A stretch of 64,000 bases of DNA from Winogradskyella aurantiaca (GCF_003362725.1 NZ_QKTV01000002.1:353741-417740); one strand, 5' to 3'. Positions 1 through 8,127 are shown, counted from the first letter of the stretch. Numbers and translations: made by a program. Notes: generated by a model from the letters alone, not told the origin.

Positions 1-269
1 TTGGAAGTAAAAAAGAGGAGACTCGAGGCTATTTGACGACGGTTAAAAACAACAAAAAAGAAGCCATTAATATGGTGATTTTAGATCAAATACCCATCTC
101 CCGCCTCGAAGAAATAGAGGTGAGTTGGAAAGACATCTCTAAAGGTAAGTTCGATAAAACCACTGGAGAGGTCAAATGGGAGTTTGAAGTTCCACCGGCC
201 GGAACCAAAGCGTTTAATTTGCAATACTCTGTTAAATATCCCAAAAGTAAATCTCTTATTATCGAATAG
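1..269 (+). CDS. MuiA-family protein (DUF4139), C-terminal fragment
   Basis: This is the 3' end of a gene entering from the left edge; the frame is open from base 3 with no stop, so the true start lies outside the window. The visible 89 or so residues fit the end of the DUF4139 domain of mucoidy-inhibitor MuiA-like proteins: an N-N-K-K-E segment, a V-I-L-D-Q-I-P-I-S strand, an E-I-E-V strand, a T-G-E-V-K-W-E turn and a final Y-S-V-K-Y-P-K signature. Family members are secreted or envelope proteins of unclear function. A TTG at 33 could be mistaken for a start but lies inside the conserved domain. The next gene starts 14 nt downstream on the same strand. Confidence 0.8.
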   Translation, partial: GSKKEETRGYLTTVKNNKKEAINMVILDQIPISRLEEIEVSWKDISKGKFDKTTGEVKWEFEVPPAGTKAFNLQYSVKYPKSKSLIIE

Positions 270-283
270 CTTATAAGCTTAAT

Positions 284-826
284 ATGAACATCCACTTTGA
301 AACCGATACCGTCTTAGTTCGCGACTTTATAAGTACCGATGCTAATGGGATTTTTGATTTGGATACCGATCCAGATGTGATGAAATTCCTGGGTGGAGTC
401 ACCTTAAATGAACTTAGCGAAGCGCAGTCTTTGGTAGATGACATCATCTGGCAATACCAGGAGTTTGGAATGGGCCGATTGGCTATAATCCACAAAGGGA
501 CTGATGAATTTGTAGGTTGGACCGGGATCAAGCGTGAACGAAAGCTTAGAGACTTTGTGTATTACGATATGGGCTATCGCTTACGTAAAAAATTCTGGGG
601 TCAAGGTATTGCCACTGATACGGCCAGGCTTTCTTTAAACTACGGTTTTAATGAGCTGAACCTGAAAGAAATCAATGCCGCTGCCGATATGCTTCACTTT
701 GCCTCGCAGAAAGTTCTACTCAAATCTGGGATGCAACCCCACGGTACGTTTTACTATCTAGGCGAAGAACACAACTGGTACAGCATCGATAAAAAACGCT
801 GGGAAAGTCTTAACTTTAAGACATAG
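284..826 (+). CDS. GNAT family N-acetyltransferase (RimJ/RimL-like)
   Basis: A 180-residue protein of typical RimJ/RimL-type GNAT size. It has an N-terminal strand with T-D-T-V-L-V-R-D-F and, near residues 100-115, the acetyl-CoA pyrophosphate-binding region with W-G-Q-G-I-A, followed by a helix and the N-L-K-E-I-N-A segment usual for this subfamily. Such enzymes transfer acetyl from acetyl-CoA to an amine, either a protein N-terminus or a small molecule; the substrate cannot be read from the sequence. Its stop codon directly abuts the ATG of the patatin-like gene (0 nt spacing), so the two are probably co-transcribed. Confidence 0.85.
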   Translation: MNIHFETDTVLVRDFISTDANGIFDLDTDPDVMKFLGGVTLNELSEAQSLVDDIIWQYQEFGMGRLAIIHKGTDEFVGWTGIKRERKLRDFVYYDMGYRLRKKFWGQGIATDTARLSLNYGFNELNLKEINAAADMLHFASQKVLLKSGMQPHGTFYYLGEEHNWYSIDKKRWESLNFKT

Positions 827-1711
827 ATGTCAGACGTTAAAAACATATCGCTTGTTTTAGGAAGTGGCGGTGCCAGAGGGCTAGCCCATATTGGTGTGAT
901 TCGATGGTTGGAAGAACATGAGTACCATATAAAATCAATAGCCGGTTGTTCCATCGGTTCTCTTATAGGTGGTGCCTATGCCGCTGGAAAATTAAATGAA
1001 TTGGAGACCTGGATGCGCACCATCGACAAATTGGATATTGCCAACCTTTTGGATATTTCATGGGGTAGCGGAGGACTATTTAAAGGCGAAAAAATAGTTA
1101 ATACCCTAGTGAATCTTTTGCAAGATCAAAAGATTGAAAACTTGCCCATTCCCTTTACAGCTGTAGCGGCCGATATTATTACTGAGAAGGAAGTCTGGCT
1201 CAATACAGGATCCCTGTTTGACGCCGTTAGAGCTTCGGTCTCTTTACCCCTGTTCTTTACTCCTGTTCGTTATAAGAATAGCTTATTAATTGATGGCGGT
1301 GTTCTAAATCCAGTCCCCATTGCACCTACTTTTAATGACGAGACCGATTTAACCATTGCCGTTAATCTTGGTGGACCCTTAGAGCAAGAACGGGAACCTC
1401 AGAAACCACTTGATAATGATCAATCTGCCTGGGATCGGTTTCAGGATCGCGTCAAAGATTTTTTTGATCTGAGTAAAGAATCTGATGAGGACACATTAAA
1501 AAAATGGGGCATGTATGAAGTGGCTGATAAAGCCTTTGACACCATGCAAAGTGCCATTGCCAGGCAAAAAATTGCTGCCTATCCACCCGATGTTGAAATT
1601 GTCATTGCACGCAATGCCTGTGGTACCCTTGAATTTGATAGAGCTGATGAAATGATTAATTTGGGTTACAGCAAAGCACAGTCAGCGTTTGACACCTATA
1701 CTAATTCATAA
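827..1711 (+). CDS. Patatin-like phospholipase family protein (RssA-like)
   Basis: A 294-residue patatin-like serine hydrolase of the bacterial RssA/YchK type. The oxyanion-hole motif G-S-G-G-A-R-G is at residues 12-18, the nucleophile elbow G-C-S-I-G-S at 40-45 (Ser42) and the catalytic Asp in D-G-G near residue 156, so the Ser/Asp dyad is intact. There is no signal peptide, suggesting a cytoplasmic or membrane-associated lipid acyl hydrolase. The C-terminal third after the D-G-G motif is a family-variable region. The start directly follows the stop of the GNAT gene. Confidence 0.9.
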   Translation: MSDVKNISLVLGSGGARGLAHIGVIRWLEEHEYHIKSIAGCSIGSLIGGAYAAGKLNELETWMRTIDKLDIANLLDISWGSGGLFKGEKIVNTLVNLLQDQKIENLPIPFTAVAADIITEKEVWLNTGSLFDAVRASVSLPLFFTPVRYKNSLLIDGGVLNPVPIAPTFNDETDLTIAVNLGGPLEQEREPQKPLDNDQSAWDRFQDRVKDFFDLSKESDEDTLKKWGMYEVADKAFDTMQSAIARQKIAAYPPDVEIVIARNACGTLEFDRADEMINLGYSKAQSAFDTYTNS

Positions 1712-1787
1712 AATTATGAATACTTGTTTTGTTTACAAAACTGATCAAAAAAAATCGCCTAAGTTCATACAATAGAAACTTAAGTAT

Positions 1788-2339
1788 ATGTCCCTTAAAC
1801 AACTGAAATATCCCATTGGGATTTACAACCCAATTAAAAAGCCCTCAGAGAAGCAACTGAACCAATGGATTGAGGACATTGAAAGTTTTCCTGAACGCAT
1901 ATCAAAACTCACAAGACAATTAACTACTGAGCAATTGCAATGGAGATATAGACCAGAGGGCTGGTCTATCAAACAAGTGGTGCACCATTGTGCCGATAGC
2001 CATCTAAACAGCATTATGCGATTTAAGTTAGCGTTGACGGAAGATAAACCAACCATTCGCCCTTATTATGAGGACCGATGGGCTGAATTAGTCGATGGTA
2101 ATTATGATGATCTGTCAACCACCTTGTTCTTTATTGAAGCGCTGCATGCCAAATGGGTCAAGTTGTTACGCTCTTTGAACACGGAGGATTTGGCCAGAGT
2201 ATATGTTCATCCTGAGCACAAGGCCGAGTTTAATTTAGCCGAAACCATAGGCAACTATGCCTGGCATGGAAACCATCATTTGGCTCACATTGAAAACGCC
2301 TTAAAATTCAAAGGTAATTTCCCCGAAATAGAGAATTAA
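1788..2339 (+). CDS. YfiT/DinB-family protein, putative bacillithiol S-transferase-like
   Basis: A 183-residue four-helix DinB-superfamily protein of the YfiT subgroup. The metal-binding His residues are visible: one in V-V-H-H-C-A-D-S-H (about residues 64-72) and a pair in W-H-G-N-H-H-L-A-H near residue 165. The stretches R-F-K-L-A-L-T-E-D and P-T-I-R-P-Y-Y-E are characteristic of YfiT. Family members bind a divalent metal and include bacillithiol transferases, and Bacteroidota make bacillithiol, but the substrate here is inference. It is a monocistronic-looking gene on the plus strand with 76 nt upstream and 64 nt downstream. Confidence 0.85.
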   Translation: MSLKQLKYPIGIYNPIKKPSEKQLNQWIEDIESFPERISKLTRQLTTEQLQWRYRPEGWSIKQVVHHCADSHLNSIMRFKLALTEDKPTIRPYYEDRWAELVDGNYDDLSTTLFFIEALHAKWVKLLRSLNTEDLARVYVHPEHKAEFNLAETIGNYAWHGNHHLAHIENALKFKGNFPEIEN

Positions 2340-2354
2340 AATACTGGAATTTAT

Positions 2355-2362
2355 TAAATTTG
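2355..2362 (+). promoter_or_regulatory. Bacteroidota -7 promoter element TAAATTTG
   Basis: Exact match to the TAnnTTTG -7 consensus, 41 nt upstream of the fatty-acid-hydroxylase gene at 2404. No clear TTG -33 element lies at the expected distance, so this is a single-box call. Confidence 0.4.
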
Positions 2363-2403
2363 CTCCAATCACAGCATTATTCTAAAAATTAAATCTTTAA
2401 CTA

Positions 2404-3018
2404 ATGAGTGACGGAACAACCTACAAAGCACCTAAAACCAATTCCATGGCTGCTATTAGCACCTATGTGGTTATCTCAATCGGTGTTTTTATTTATGGGC
2501 TCTTTAAAATTGAATCTACTTTACTTTTTAAGGTAGCTTTACTTATAACTGGCGTCCTAATCTTTACCTTGCTTGAGTATATTTTCCATCGATTTGTTTA
2601 CCATTCTGGCGATGACTATTTAGCCGAAGAGAATTGGCAATACAAGGTTCATGGGGTACATCACGTACATCCAACTGATAAAGACCTCTTAGCCATGCCT
2701 ATCCCATTGGCCATTTTGTTAAGCTCTATATTTTTTGGAATTTTCTGGTTACTAATGGGAGTGAATACCTTTTTCTTTTGGCCAGGCTTCTTCATTGGAT
2801 ATGCAGCTTATTTATATGTCCACTATATTGTCCATACACATAAACCCCCTTCGAATGCATTAAAGATTTTATGGTCGCACCATCATCTGCATCATTATGT
2901 ATACGATGACAAAGCTTACGGAGTGAGTTCTCCACTATGGGATGTGATATTTGGGACCATGCCACCAAAAGGCCAGCCAATTCCCAGACAGAAACGACGA
3001 AAGGCGTCAAAGCAATAA
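2404..3018 (+). CDS. Fatty acid hydroxylase / sterol desaturase superfamily membrane protein
   Basis: A 204-residue integral membrane di-iron enzyme candidate. Four histidine clusters typical of the fatty acid hydroxylase superfamily are visible in order: H-R-F-V-Y-H near residue 62, H-G-V-H-H-V-H-P near 82, H-Y-I-V-H-T-H near 140 and H-H-H-L-H-H near 160, interleaved with hydrophobic membrane segments (about residues 17-35, 42-60, 100-120, 122-140). These enzymes use two irons and O2 to hydroxylate or desaturate lipids; the substrate (fatty acid, sphingolipid or carotenoid) is not determinable. The C-terminus is basic, consistent with a cytoplasmic tail. A TAnnTTTG promoter box precedes it and a terminator follows. 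Confidence 0.85.
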   Translation: MSDGTTYKAPKTNSMAAISTYVVISIGVFIYGLFKIESTLLFKVALLITGVLIFTLLEYIFHRFVYHSGDDYLAEENWQYKVHGVHHVHPTDKDLLAMPIPLAILLSSIFFGIFWLLMGVNTFFFWPGFFIGYAAYLYVHYIVHTHKPPSNALKILWSHHHLHHYVYDDKAYGVSSPLWDVIFGTMPPKGQPIPRQKRRKASKQ

Positions 3019-3023
3019 AAATA

Positions 3024-3050
3024 AAAACCAGCAATTAGCTGGTTTTTTGT
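3024..3050 (+). terminator. Rho-independent terminator after the fatty acid hydroxylase gene
   Basis: Inverted repeat AAAACCAGC / GCTGGTTTT with a 5-nt loop, running into a T-rich tail, 6 nt after the stop codon. Confidence 0.85.
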
Positions 3051-3091
3051 TGGCATAAAATTTGAAGAGTCTTTATTAAAAGTAACACCCC

Positions 3092-3679
3092 ATGAGATTC
3101 AAATTATTTTGCCTTGGTTTCCTTGTTTTTTCTTTTTCAGTGTGCACATCTCAAACGGATCCAAGTAAGGAGAAGCTTGTTCAAGGAGCTGTGGCACTTA
3201 CCAATTCACAAGTTACTTACGACCCTAGTTATTTTTCCATTGCATACCCAAATGGGGATGTGCCTTCCGATAAAGGAGTGTGTACAGACGTAATCATAAG
3301 AGCTTATAGAACTGTAAACATTGATTTGCAACAACTGGTTCATGAAGACATGATAGAGAACTTTTCTGCCTATCCAAATATTTGGGGATTAACGCGGCCA
3401 GATTCCAATATTGATCATAGACGTGTGCCTAACCTAATGACTTTTTTTTCGAGACATGAAGCCAACTTGCCAATTACAAATAATCCTTCCGACTACCAAC
3501 CTGGTGATGTTGTGGCATGGAATCTTGGTGGATCGGTAACCCATATTGGAATTGTAAGTAATAAAAAAACTGCTGATAAAAAGAGATATCTCCTTGTCCA
3601 TAATATTGGCGCCGGTCAGGTTTTAGAAGATTGCCTGTTCTCATATAAAATTATAGGACACTACCGCTATCCAAATTGA
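3092..3679 (+). CDS. DUF1287 domain-containing exported protein
   Basis: A 195-residue protein with an N-terminal signal peptide (hydrophobic residues about 4-18) and a complete DUF1287 (YijF-like) domain. Recognisable landmarks are Y-P-N-G-D-V-P, G-V-C-T-D-V-I-I-R-A (about residues 62-71, Cys64), H-R-R-V-P-N, Y-Q-P-G-D-V-V-A-W, T-H-I-G-I-V-S (about 151) and a late V-H-N-I-G. A conserved Cys followed by two conserved His is reminiscent of the papain-like NlpC/P60 fold, so a periplasmic cell-wall amidase or peptidase is possible, but this is inference and the family has no firmly known function. Confidence 0.85.
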   Translation: MRFKLFCLGFLVFSFSVCTSQTDPSKEKLVQGAVALTNSQVTYDPSYFSIAYPNGDVPSDKGVCTDVIIRAYRTVNIDLQQLVHEDMIENFSAYPNIWGLTRPDSNIDHRRVPNLMTFFSRHEANLPITNNPSDYQPGDVVAWNLGGSVTHIGIVSNKKTADKKRYLLVHNIGAGQVLEDCLFSYKIIGHYRYPN

Positions 3680-3777
3680 CTCGAGTCAACGCTTATCACC
3701 ATACCTCCCCCATTTTAAAATGTTTTATGATACAAATTCACAGTTTCAAGCCGTATCTTTAGGATAAAATAAGGCTT

Positions 3778-4161
3778 ATGAAACGTCAACTAATAAGTTC
3801 TGGATCAACTTTTGAATCCACCATTGGGTATTCTCGTGCCGTCGTTCATGGTAATTGGATATTTATGTCTGGCACCACAGGGTTTGATTATGGAGATATG
3901 AGCATCTCTAATGATATTGTTGACCAAACCAGACAATGTTTTGAAAATATTATTACGGCCTTGAAACAAGCGGATGCCCAATTATCAGATATTGTTCGAG
4001 TTACTTACATCGTACCAACCGCCTCAGAATTTGAATTATGCTTGCCAGTGCTGAGAGAGTATCTTGGAGATATTAAGCCCGCAGCAACTATGATTTCTGC
4101 TGGTTTAGCAGATCCCAGGATGAAAATTGAAATTGAAGTTACCGCCATAAAAAAGCACTAA
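3778..4161 (+). CDS. Rid (YjgF/UK114) family protein lacking the canonical substrate Arg
   Basis: A 127-residue Rid-family protein covering the whole trimer-forming fold. RidA enzymes hydrolyse reactive enamine/imine intermediates using an Arg that holds the substrate carboxylate, in the motif P-A-R. Here the aligned residues near 101-103 are P-A-A, while the later I-E-I-E-V-T-A strand is kept. The protein is therefore probably not a classic RidA deaminase but belongs to another Rid subgroup. Its TAA stop overlaps by one base the ATG of the exported methyltransferase, implying co-expression. Confidence 0.85.
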   Translation: MKRQLISSGSTFESTIGYSRAVVHGNWIFMSGTTGFDYGDMSISNDIVDQTRQCFENIITALKQADAQLSDIVRVTYIVPTASEFELCLPVLREYLGDIKPAATMISAGLADPRMKIEIEVTAIKKH

Positions 4162-4874
4162 TGAAATTTATACAAACAGTTATTCTTTATTGTATGACCT
4201 TGATGTTTTGCGTTGTTCAGGCACAAGACTCCGGTCAGTACATTTTTAAGAAGGGGGATTATAGCGGGATTGGCAAATGGTATATGGGAAGAGAAATTGC
4301 CCATGTCATGGGATACCAAGGAATGACTTGGTTGGAACGCCCAGAACGAGAACAAGAAGAACGTACCTCTCTTCTCTTAGAAAACATGGCTTTGGAACCA
4401 ACTGATATTGTAGCAGATATTGGTGCTGGTTCGGGTTATCATGTTATTAAAATGGCCCCTCTCGTTAACAATGGGCGTGTTTATGCCGTCGACATTCAGC
4501 CAGAAATGCTAGAAGCCATAAAAACGAACCCAAAAGCACGTCCATATTCTAACATCAATCTGGTACTTGGGTCCACAGAGACCGTTAATCTCCCAGAAAA
4601 CAGCGTTGATAAAGTCCTAATGGTCGACGTTTATCATGAGTTCAGTTACCCCTATGAAATGCTTTTATCCATTAAAAAGGCCTTAAAACCTAATGGAAAA
4701 ATCTACCTAATTGAATACAGGGGAGAAGACTCTAGCGTCCCCATTAAGCCCCTTCATAAAATGACCGAAGCACAGGCAAAAAAGGAATTTGAATCTGCGG
4801 GTTTTTCCTTAGAAGTCAATATGGACAATCTACCCTGGCAACATTGTATGGTCTTTGTTAAAGATGAAAACTAA
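4161..4874 (+). CDS. Class I SAM-dependent methyltransferase with an N-terminal signal peptide
   Basis: A 237-residue protein. Residues 1-21 look like a cleavable Sec signal peptide (hydrophobic core ending in V-V-Q-A-Q). From about residue 80 there is a Rossmann methyltransferase: motif I V-A-D-I-G-A-G-S-G-Y-H (about 84-94), an acidic end of strand 2 in V-Y-A-V-D-I-Q, motif-II-like V-L-M-V-D-V-Y-H-E, and N-G-K-I-Y-L-I-E-Y. The family is known in Proteobacteria and Bacteroidota, but SAM is not expected outside the cytoplasm, so location and activity are puzzling. Translation looks coupled: the ATG overlaps the upstream stop by one base and its own stop overlaps the next ATG by one base. Confidence 0.85.
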   Translation: MKFIQTVILYCMTLMFCVVQAQDSGQYIFKKGDYSGIGKWYMGREIAHVMGYQGMTWLERPEREQEERTSLLLENMALEPTDIVADIGAGSGYHVIKMAPLVNNGRVYAVDIQPEMLEAIKTNPKARPYSNINLVLGSTETVNLPENSVDKVLMVDVYHEFSYPYEMLLSIKKALKPNGKIYLIEYRGEDSSVPIKPLHKMTEAQAKKEFESAGFSLEVNMDNLPWQHCMVFVKDEN

Positions 4875-5131
4875 TGTTTAGACTTTATCTGATTGGGCTG
4901 AGTATCCTTGTTACAGCAATTGTAGCCAATGCCATAGTTATAAAACTTGGGTTTAAAACATGGTATGATTTTTTAACCCTATTAAATCAAGATATCCCCG
5001 CTACGTTTAAAAACCTAGGAGTATTAGATCTTATATGGCTATTTATAGCCTATCCATTTATACTTGGATTCGGATATTGGATTGGCGATAAAATCTTCAA
5101 TATATTACAGACTATTTTTTACAATGGTTAA
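4874..5131 (+). CDS. Small two-segment membrane protein, unknown function
   Basis: An 85-residue hydrophobic protein I do not recognise. Two likely transmembrane helices are visible, about residues 4-24 and 52-72, separated by a soluble loop with N-Q-D-I-P-A-T-F-K-N. Its ATG overlaps the methyltransferase stop by one base, which supports it as a real gene coupled to the Rid/methyltransferase pair. No domain assignment is possible from the sequence alone. Confidence 0.65.
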   Translation: MFRLYLIGLSILVTAIVANAIVIKLGFKTWYDFLTLLNQDIPATFKNLGVLDLIWLFIAYPFILGFGYWIGDKIFNILQTIFYNG

Positions 5132-5167
5132 ACCATTTTAAAACCAACTCAAACTTAACAAATAGTT

Positions 5168-5902
5168 ATGGAAAAAACAGTTACCGAGGCTATAGCCTAC
5201 AGGCGCTCAACACGAGTGTATACAGATGAACTTATTGACACAGAAAAAGTAAAACAATGTTTGTATAACGCATCTTTAGCACCAACAAGTAGTAACCTGC
5301 AGTTATGGGAGTTTTATCATATTACTAATACAGATAAGCTTAAGGCCATGTCTGAAGCTTGTTTTAATCAAAATGCTGCTAAAACCGCACAGCAGCTTGT
5401 GGTAATCGTTGCTCGCAAGGATCTTTGGAAGCAACGTGCAAAAGCAAATATCAACTTTTTGAATAGGGCTTTCGATAAACCTAATCTAGAGCCACACTTA
5501 CTCAAACGTAAAAAACAAGCCACAGATTATTATAAAAAGCTCATTCCAACCATTTATACCGATTTCCTTGGCATTCTAGGATACCTAAAATTTAGTGTAT
5601 TCCAACTTATGGGATTATTCAAACCCATTTACAGACAAACTAGACAAAGTGATATGCGCATTGTAGCGCATAAAAGTGCAGGTTTAGCCGCCCAAAATTT
5701 CATGATAAGTATGGCAGCCATCGGCTATGATACATGCCCTATGGAGGGCAGTGATACCCTAAGAGTAAAAAGAATTCTTGGACTACCTAGAGGTGCTGAA
5801 ATTAATATGGTAATTGGTTGCGGCATTAGAGATGAGAAGAAGGGTATTTATGGCCCGAGATTTAGAGTGCCTTTTGAAGAGGTTTATCGCGCTGTGAATT
5901 AG
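5168..5902 (+). CDS. Nitroreductase family protein (FMN-dependent)
   Basis: A 244-residue nitroreductase-fold oxidoreductase. The N-terminus carries the FMN-phosphate-contacting R-R-S-T-R-V-Y (about residues 12-18), then A-P-T-S-S-N (about 39-44) and a later stretch H-K-S-A-G-L-A-A-Q-N-F-M. The C-terminal strand contains G-C-G-I-R-D. It is longer than minimal nitroreductases because of a helical insert around residues 90-155, as seen in several Bacteroidota members. Such flavoproteins reduce nitro groups, quinones or other electrophiles with NAD(P)H; the natural substrate is unknown. It has its own 36-nt upstream gap. Confidence 0.88.
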   Translation: MEKTVTEAIAYRRSTRVYTDELIDTEKVKQCLYNASLAPTSSNLQLWEFYHITNTDKLKAMSEACFNQNAAKTAQQLVVIVARKDLWKQRAKANINFLNRAFDKPNLEPHLLKRKKQATDYYKKLIPTIYTDFLGILGYLKFSVFQLMGLFKPIYRQTRQSDMRIVAHKSAGLAAQNFMISMAAIGYDTCPMEGSDTLRVKRILGLPRGAEINMVIGCGIRDEKKGIYGPRFRVPFEEVYRAVN

Positions 5903-5961
5903 TCTGTTAGTCCCAAATTATAAATTGGTATTAAATTTTAATATCAACTATTCGGCTTAAT

Positions 5962-5969
5962 TATCTTTG
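5962..5969 (+). promoter_or_regulatory. Bacteroidota -7 promoter element TATCTTTG
   Basis: Exact TAnnTTTG match ending 6 nt before the ATG at 5976. If used, the ABC transporter mRNA would be nearly leaderless. It also argues against the alternative TTG start at 5967, which lies inside the box. Confidence 0.5.
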
Positions 5970-5975
5970 TTTACA

Positions 5976-6692
5976 ATGGATACAATTGTCATTAACAATT
6001 TAGAATTCCGATGGGAACCAACAGCATCTCCCATCCTCACTATAGATCACTTAAAACTCAAGAAGAACAGCAGTTTGTTTTTACAAGGGCCTAGTGGCAG
6101 CGGAAAAAGTACGCTATTAAGTTTACTGGCCGGGATTTTAGTACCTCAATCAGGTACAATTGAAATGTTAGGGCAATCCATCCATCAATTGAGAAGCAAA
6201 GAACGTGACAAATTTCGAGCAGACCATGTTGGGTATATTTTTCAGATGTTTAATTTATTACCCTACCTGAGTGTCCTTGAAAATGTCACATTGCCCTGTT
6301 CCTTTTCAAAATCGAGATTCAAGAAATTAGGTAACTCAGATAAGGCCGTGGAAAAAGAGGCGTTACGTCTGCTGAATAAATTGGGTTTTAGCGATAAGCA
6401 GTTTTTAAATAAGCCAGTTACAGAGCTCAGCCTTGGCCAGCAACAACGCGTCGCGGCTTGTAGAGCATTGATGGGCAGTCCTGAAATTCTTATCGCCGAT
6501 GAACCGACCTCGGCCCTTGATGCAGACGCTCAAGAAAACTTCCTCACGCTGCTCAATGAAGAATGTAAAAAAAATGAAATTACGTTGATTTTCGTAAGTC
6601 ATGACGAACGCCTGGCACAGCAATTTGATCAAGTGGCTAGGCTAAGAGGAGGTAACATCACAGTAGAATCCTTAAAAGGTAAAGTCTTATGA
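5976..6692 (+). CDS. ABC transporter ATP-binding protein (LolD/MacB type)
   Basis: A 238-residue ABC ATPase of the LolD/MacB class. All motifs are intact: Walker A G-P-S-G-S-G-K-S-T (residues 38-46), Q-loop I-F-Q-M-F-N-L-L-P, signature L-S-L-G-Q-Q-Q-R, Walker B I-L-I-A-D-E-P-T-S-A-L-D and H-loop F-V-S-H-D-E. I chose ATG 5976 rather than the in-frame TTG at 5967 because the latter overlaps a promoter box. The stop overlaps the permease start (4 bp), and DUF3299 follows, so the ATPase powers the His-rich FtsX-like permease. Substrate is unknown; see the permease entry. Confidence 0.92.
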   Translation: MDTIVINNLEFRWEPTASPILTIDHLKLKKNSSLFLQGPSGSGKSTLLSLLAGILVPQSGTIEMLGQSIHQLRSKERDKFRADHVGYIFQMFNLLPYLSVLENVTLPCSFSKSRFKKLGNSDKAVEKEALRLLNKLGFSDKQFLNKPVTELSLGQQQRVAACRALMGSPEILIADEPTSALDADAQENFLTLLNEECKKNEITLIFVSHDERLAQQFDQVARLRGGNITVESLKGKVL

Positions 6693-8122
6693 GGAATACT
6701 GTATTTAAACTTGCTATTAAAAGTATCCGTTACAGACGGTCCACCATCTTCTTAAGTATTTTTTCCATAGCATTAAGCGTCATGCTGCTATTAGGCATTG
6801 AGCGCATACGGTCCAAGGTAGAAGAAAGTTTCACGAGTACCATCTCTGGAACCGACTTAATTGTGGGGGCTCGTACTGGCAATATCTCATTACTTCTATC
6901 TACTGTTTTTCATATTGGAAACGCCTCTCAGAATGTGAGTTGGGAGTCTTATCAAAAGATATCACGTTTACCTCAGGTAGATTGGACCATCCCCATTGCA
7001 CTAGGGGACTCGCATAAAGGCTATTCCGTAATTGGAACAACCCCTGAGTTTTTCCAGCATTTTAAATATTCGGCAGATTTACTTTTATCAACCAGGTCTG
7101 GTGAGACCAATATTTCAAACATGTACTGCGTAATTGGGTCTCAGGTGGCCAAAAAGCTAGGCTATGCAGTTAACGACCCTATCATACTAACGCATGGTAT
7201 GGGTTCCGAAGACTTTTTAACCCACGAAGACGATCCATTTGAAATTGCGGGCGTACTCGCCCCAACTGGAACCCCCATTGATAATTCAATTTTAATTTCA
7301 TTAAGTTCTCTCGACCATATTCACGAAGAGTTTTATCAATACGATAAAAAGAATGTCAATGTATTTGGAAACTTCGACTACAAACGCGATCGTTCTGCAG
7401 CCCAAGTACAGGAGATAAAGGAACAAAATGAGGGAATAAATCACGAGCATGATCACCCTCATGAAAAAGATGGACATAGTCATGACAGCAATACTCAACA
7501 TGACCACGGGCATGAAGAGGACCATGATCAAGAACATGAAACAGCACATGACCATGATCATGGAGAACCAGGGTCTATAACTGGCTTTTTTCTAGGAGTT
7601 AAAAACAAATCAGACATCCTAGTACTGCAACGAACCATTAACGAAGAAAAAGACGAAGCTCTATTAGCTATTCTCCCTGTTGTTACTTTATTGGAACTAT
7701 GGAACATTATCAACCCTATTGAAAAAATACTGTTGATCATTTCGTTATTGGTACTTATTGTTTCATTAGGAAGTGTTCTAACCTCCATTATTTCAAGCCT
7801 CAACCAAAGACGAAGAGAGATGTCAGTCTTAAGATCAGTAGGAGCACACCCAGGCTATATCTTTGGTTTAATTATCATTGAATCAACTGGAATTGTCATC
7901 ACCGGAATTGTTACGGGCATCATCCTATTGCTTATAGCCTTGGTTATAACCAAACCCATCTTAGCGCAAAACTTTGGCATGATATTAGAAATTGGTCAGT
8001 TTACTCAGGGTGAGTTATTGATCTTAGTCGTTATCTTTGTGGCCGGAATTTTGGTAGGTCTCATTCCTGCTATCAGTTCATACAGACGTACACTGTCTGA
8101 CGGATTAACCATTAAAATATAA
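6689..8122 (+). CDS. FtsX/MacB-like ABC permease with a 14-histidine loop
   Basis: A 477-residue permease with one N-terminal transmembrane helix (about 17-38), a large periplasmic domain (about 40-335) and three C-terminal helices (about 345-370, 390-425, 446-468), the FtsX/MacB layout. Within the periplasmic domain, about residues 250-293, lies a low-complexity His/Asp/Glu segment with 14 His in roughly 43 residues, a likely divalent-metal-binding loop. Similar permeases occur with a DUF3299 protein in zinc-regulated ABC clusters such as ZrgABCDE of Vibrio cholerae, so a role in metal (perhaps Zn) handling is plausible but inferred. The start overlaps the ATPase stop; DUF3299 begins 5 nt after the stop. 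Confidence 0.88.
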   Translation: MRNTVFKLAIKSIRYRRSTIFLSIFSIALSVMLLLGIERIRSKVEESFTSTISGTDLIVGARTGNISLLLSTVFHIGNASQNVSWESYQKISRLPQVDWTIPIALGDSHKGYSVIGTTPEFFQHFKYSADLLLSTRSGETNISNMYCVIGSQVAKKLGYAVNDPIILTHGMGSEDFLTHEDDPFEIAGVLAPTGTPIDNSILISLSSLDHIHEEFYQYDKKNVNVFGNFDYKRDRSAAQVQEIKEQNEGINHEHDHPHEKDGHSHDSNTQHDHGHEEDHDQEHETAHDHDHGEPGSITGFFLGVKNKSDILVLQRTINEEKDEALLAILPVVTLLELWNIINPIEKILLIISLLVLIVSLGSVLTSIISSLNQRRREMSVLRSVGAHPGYIFGLIIIESTGIVITGIVTGIILLLIALVITKPILAQNFGMILEIGQFTQGELLILVVIFVAGILVGLIPAISSYRRTLSDGLTIKI

Positions 8123-8127
8123 TTGTA

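Noticed and set aside
33..269. TTG at 33 as start of a 78-aa gene
   Set aside because: The frame is open upstream to the window edge and the TTG lies inside the conserved DUF4139 C-terminal region, so the gene is truncated by the window, not short.
3678..3687. Palindrome GACTCGAGTC after the DUF1287 gene
   Set aside because: A 10-bp palindrome without T-run or position relative to a promoter; plausible chance occurrence.
5967..5975. TTG start for the ABC ATPase
   Set aside because: It sits in the TATCTTTG box and adds three residues; the ATG at 5976 is preferred.
7301..7803. Minus-strand ORFs opposite the His-rich permease loop
   Set aside because: They arise from the GAC/CAT-rich sense codons; low complexity and no ribosome or promoter signal.
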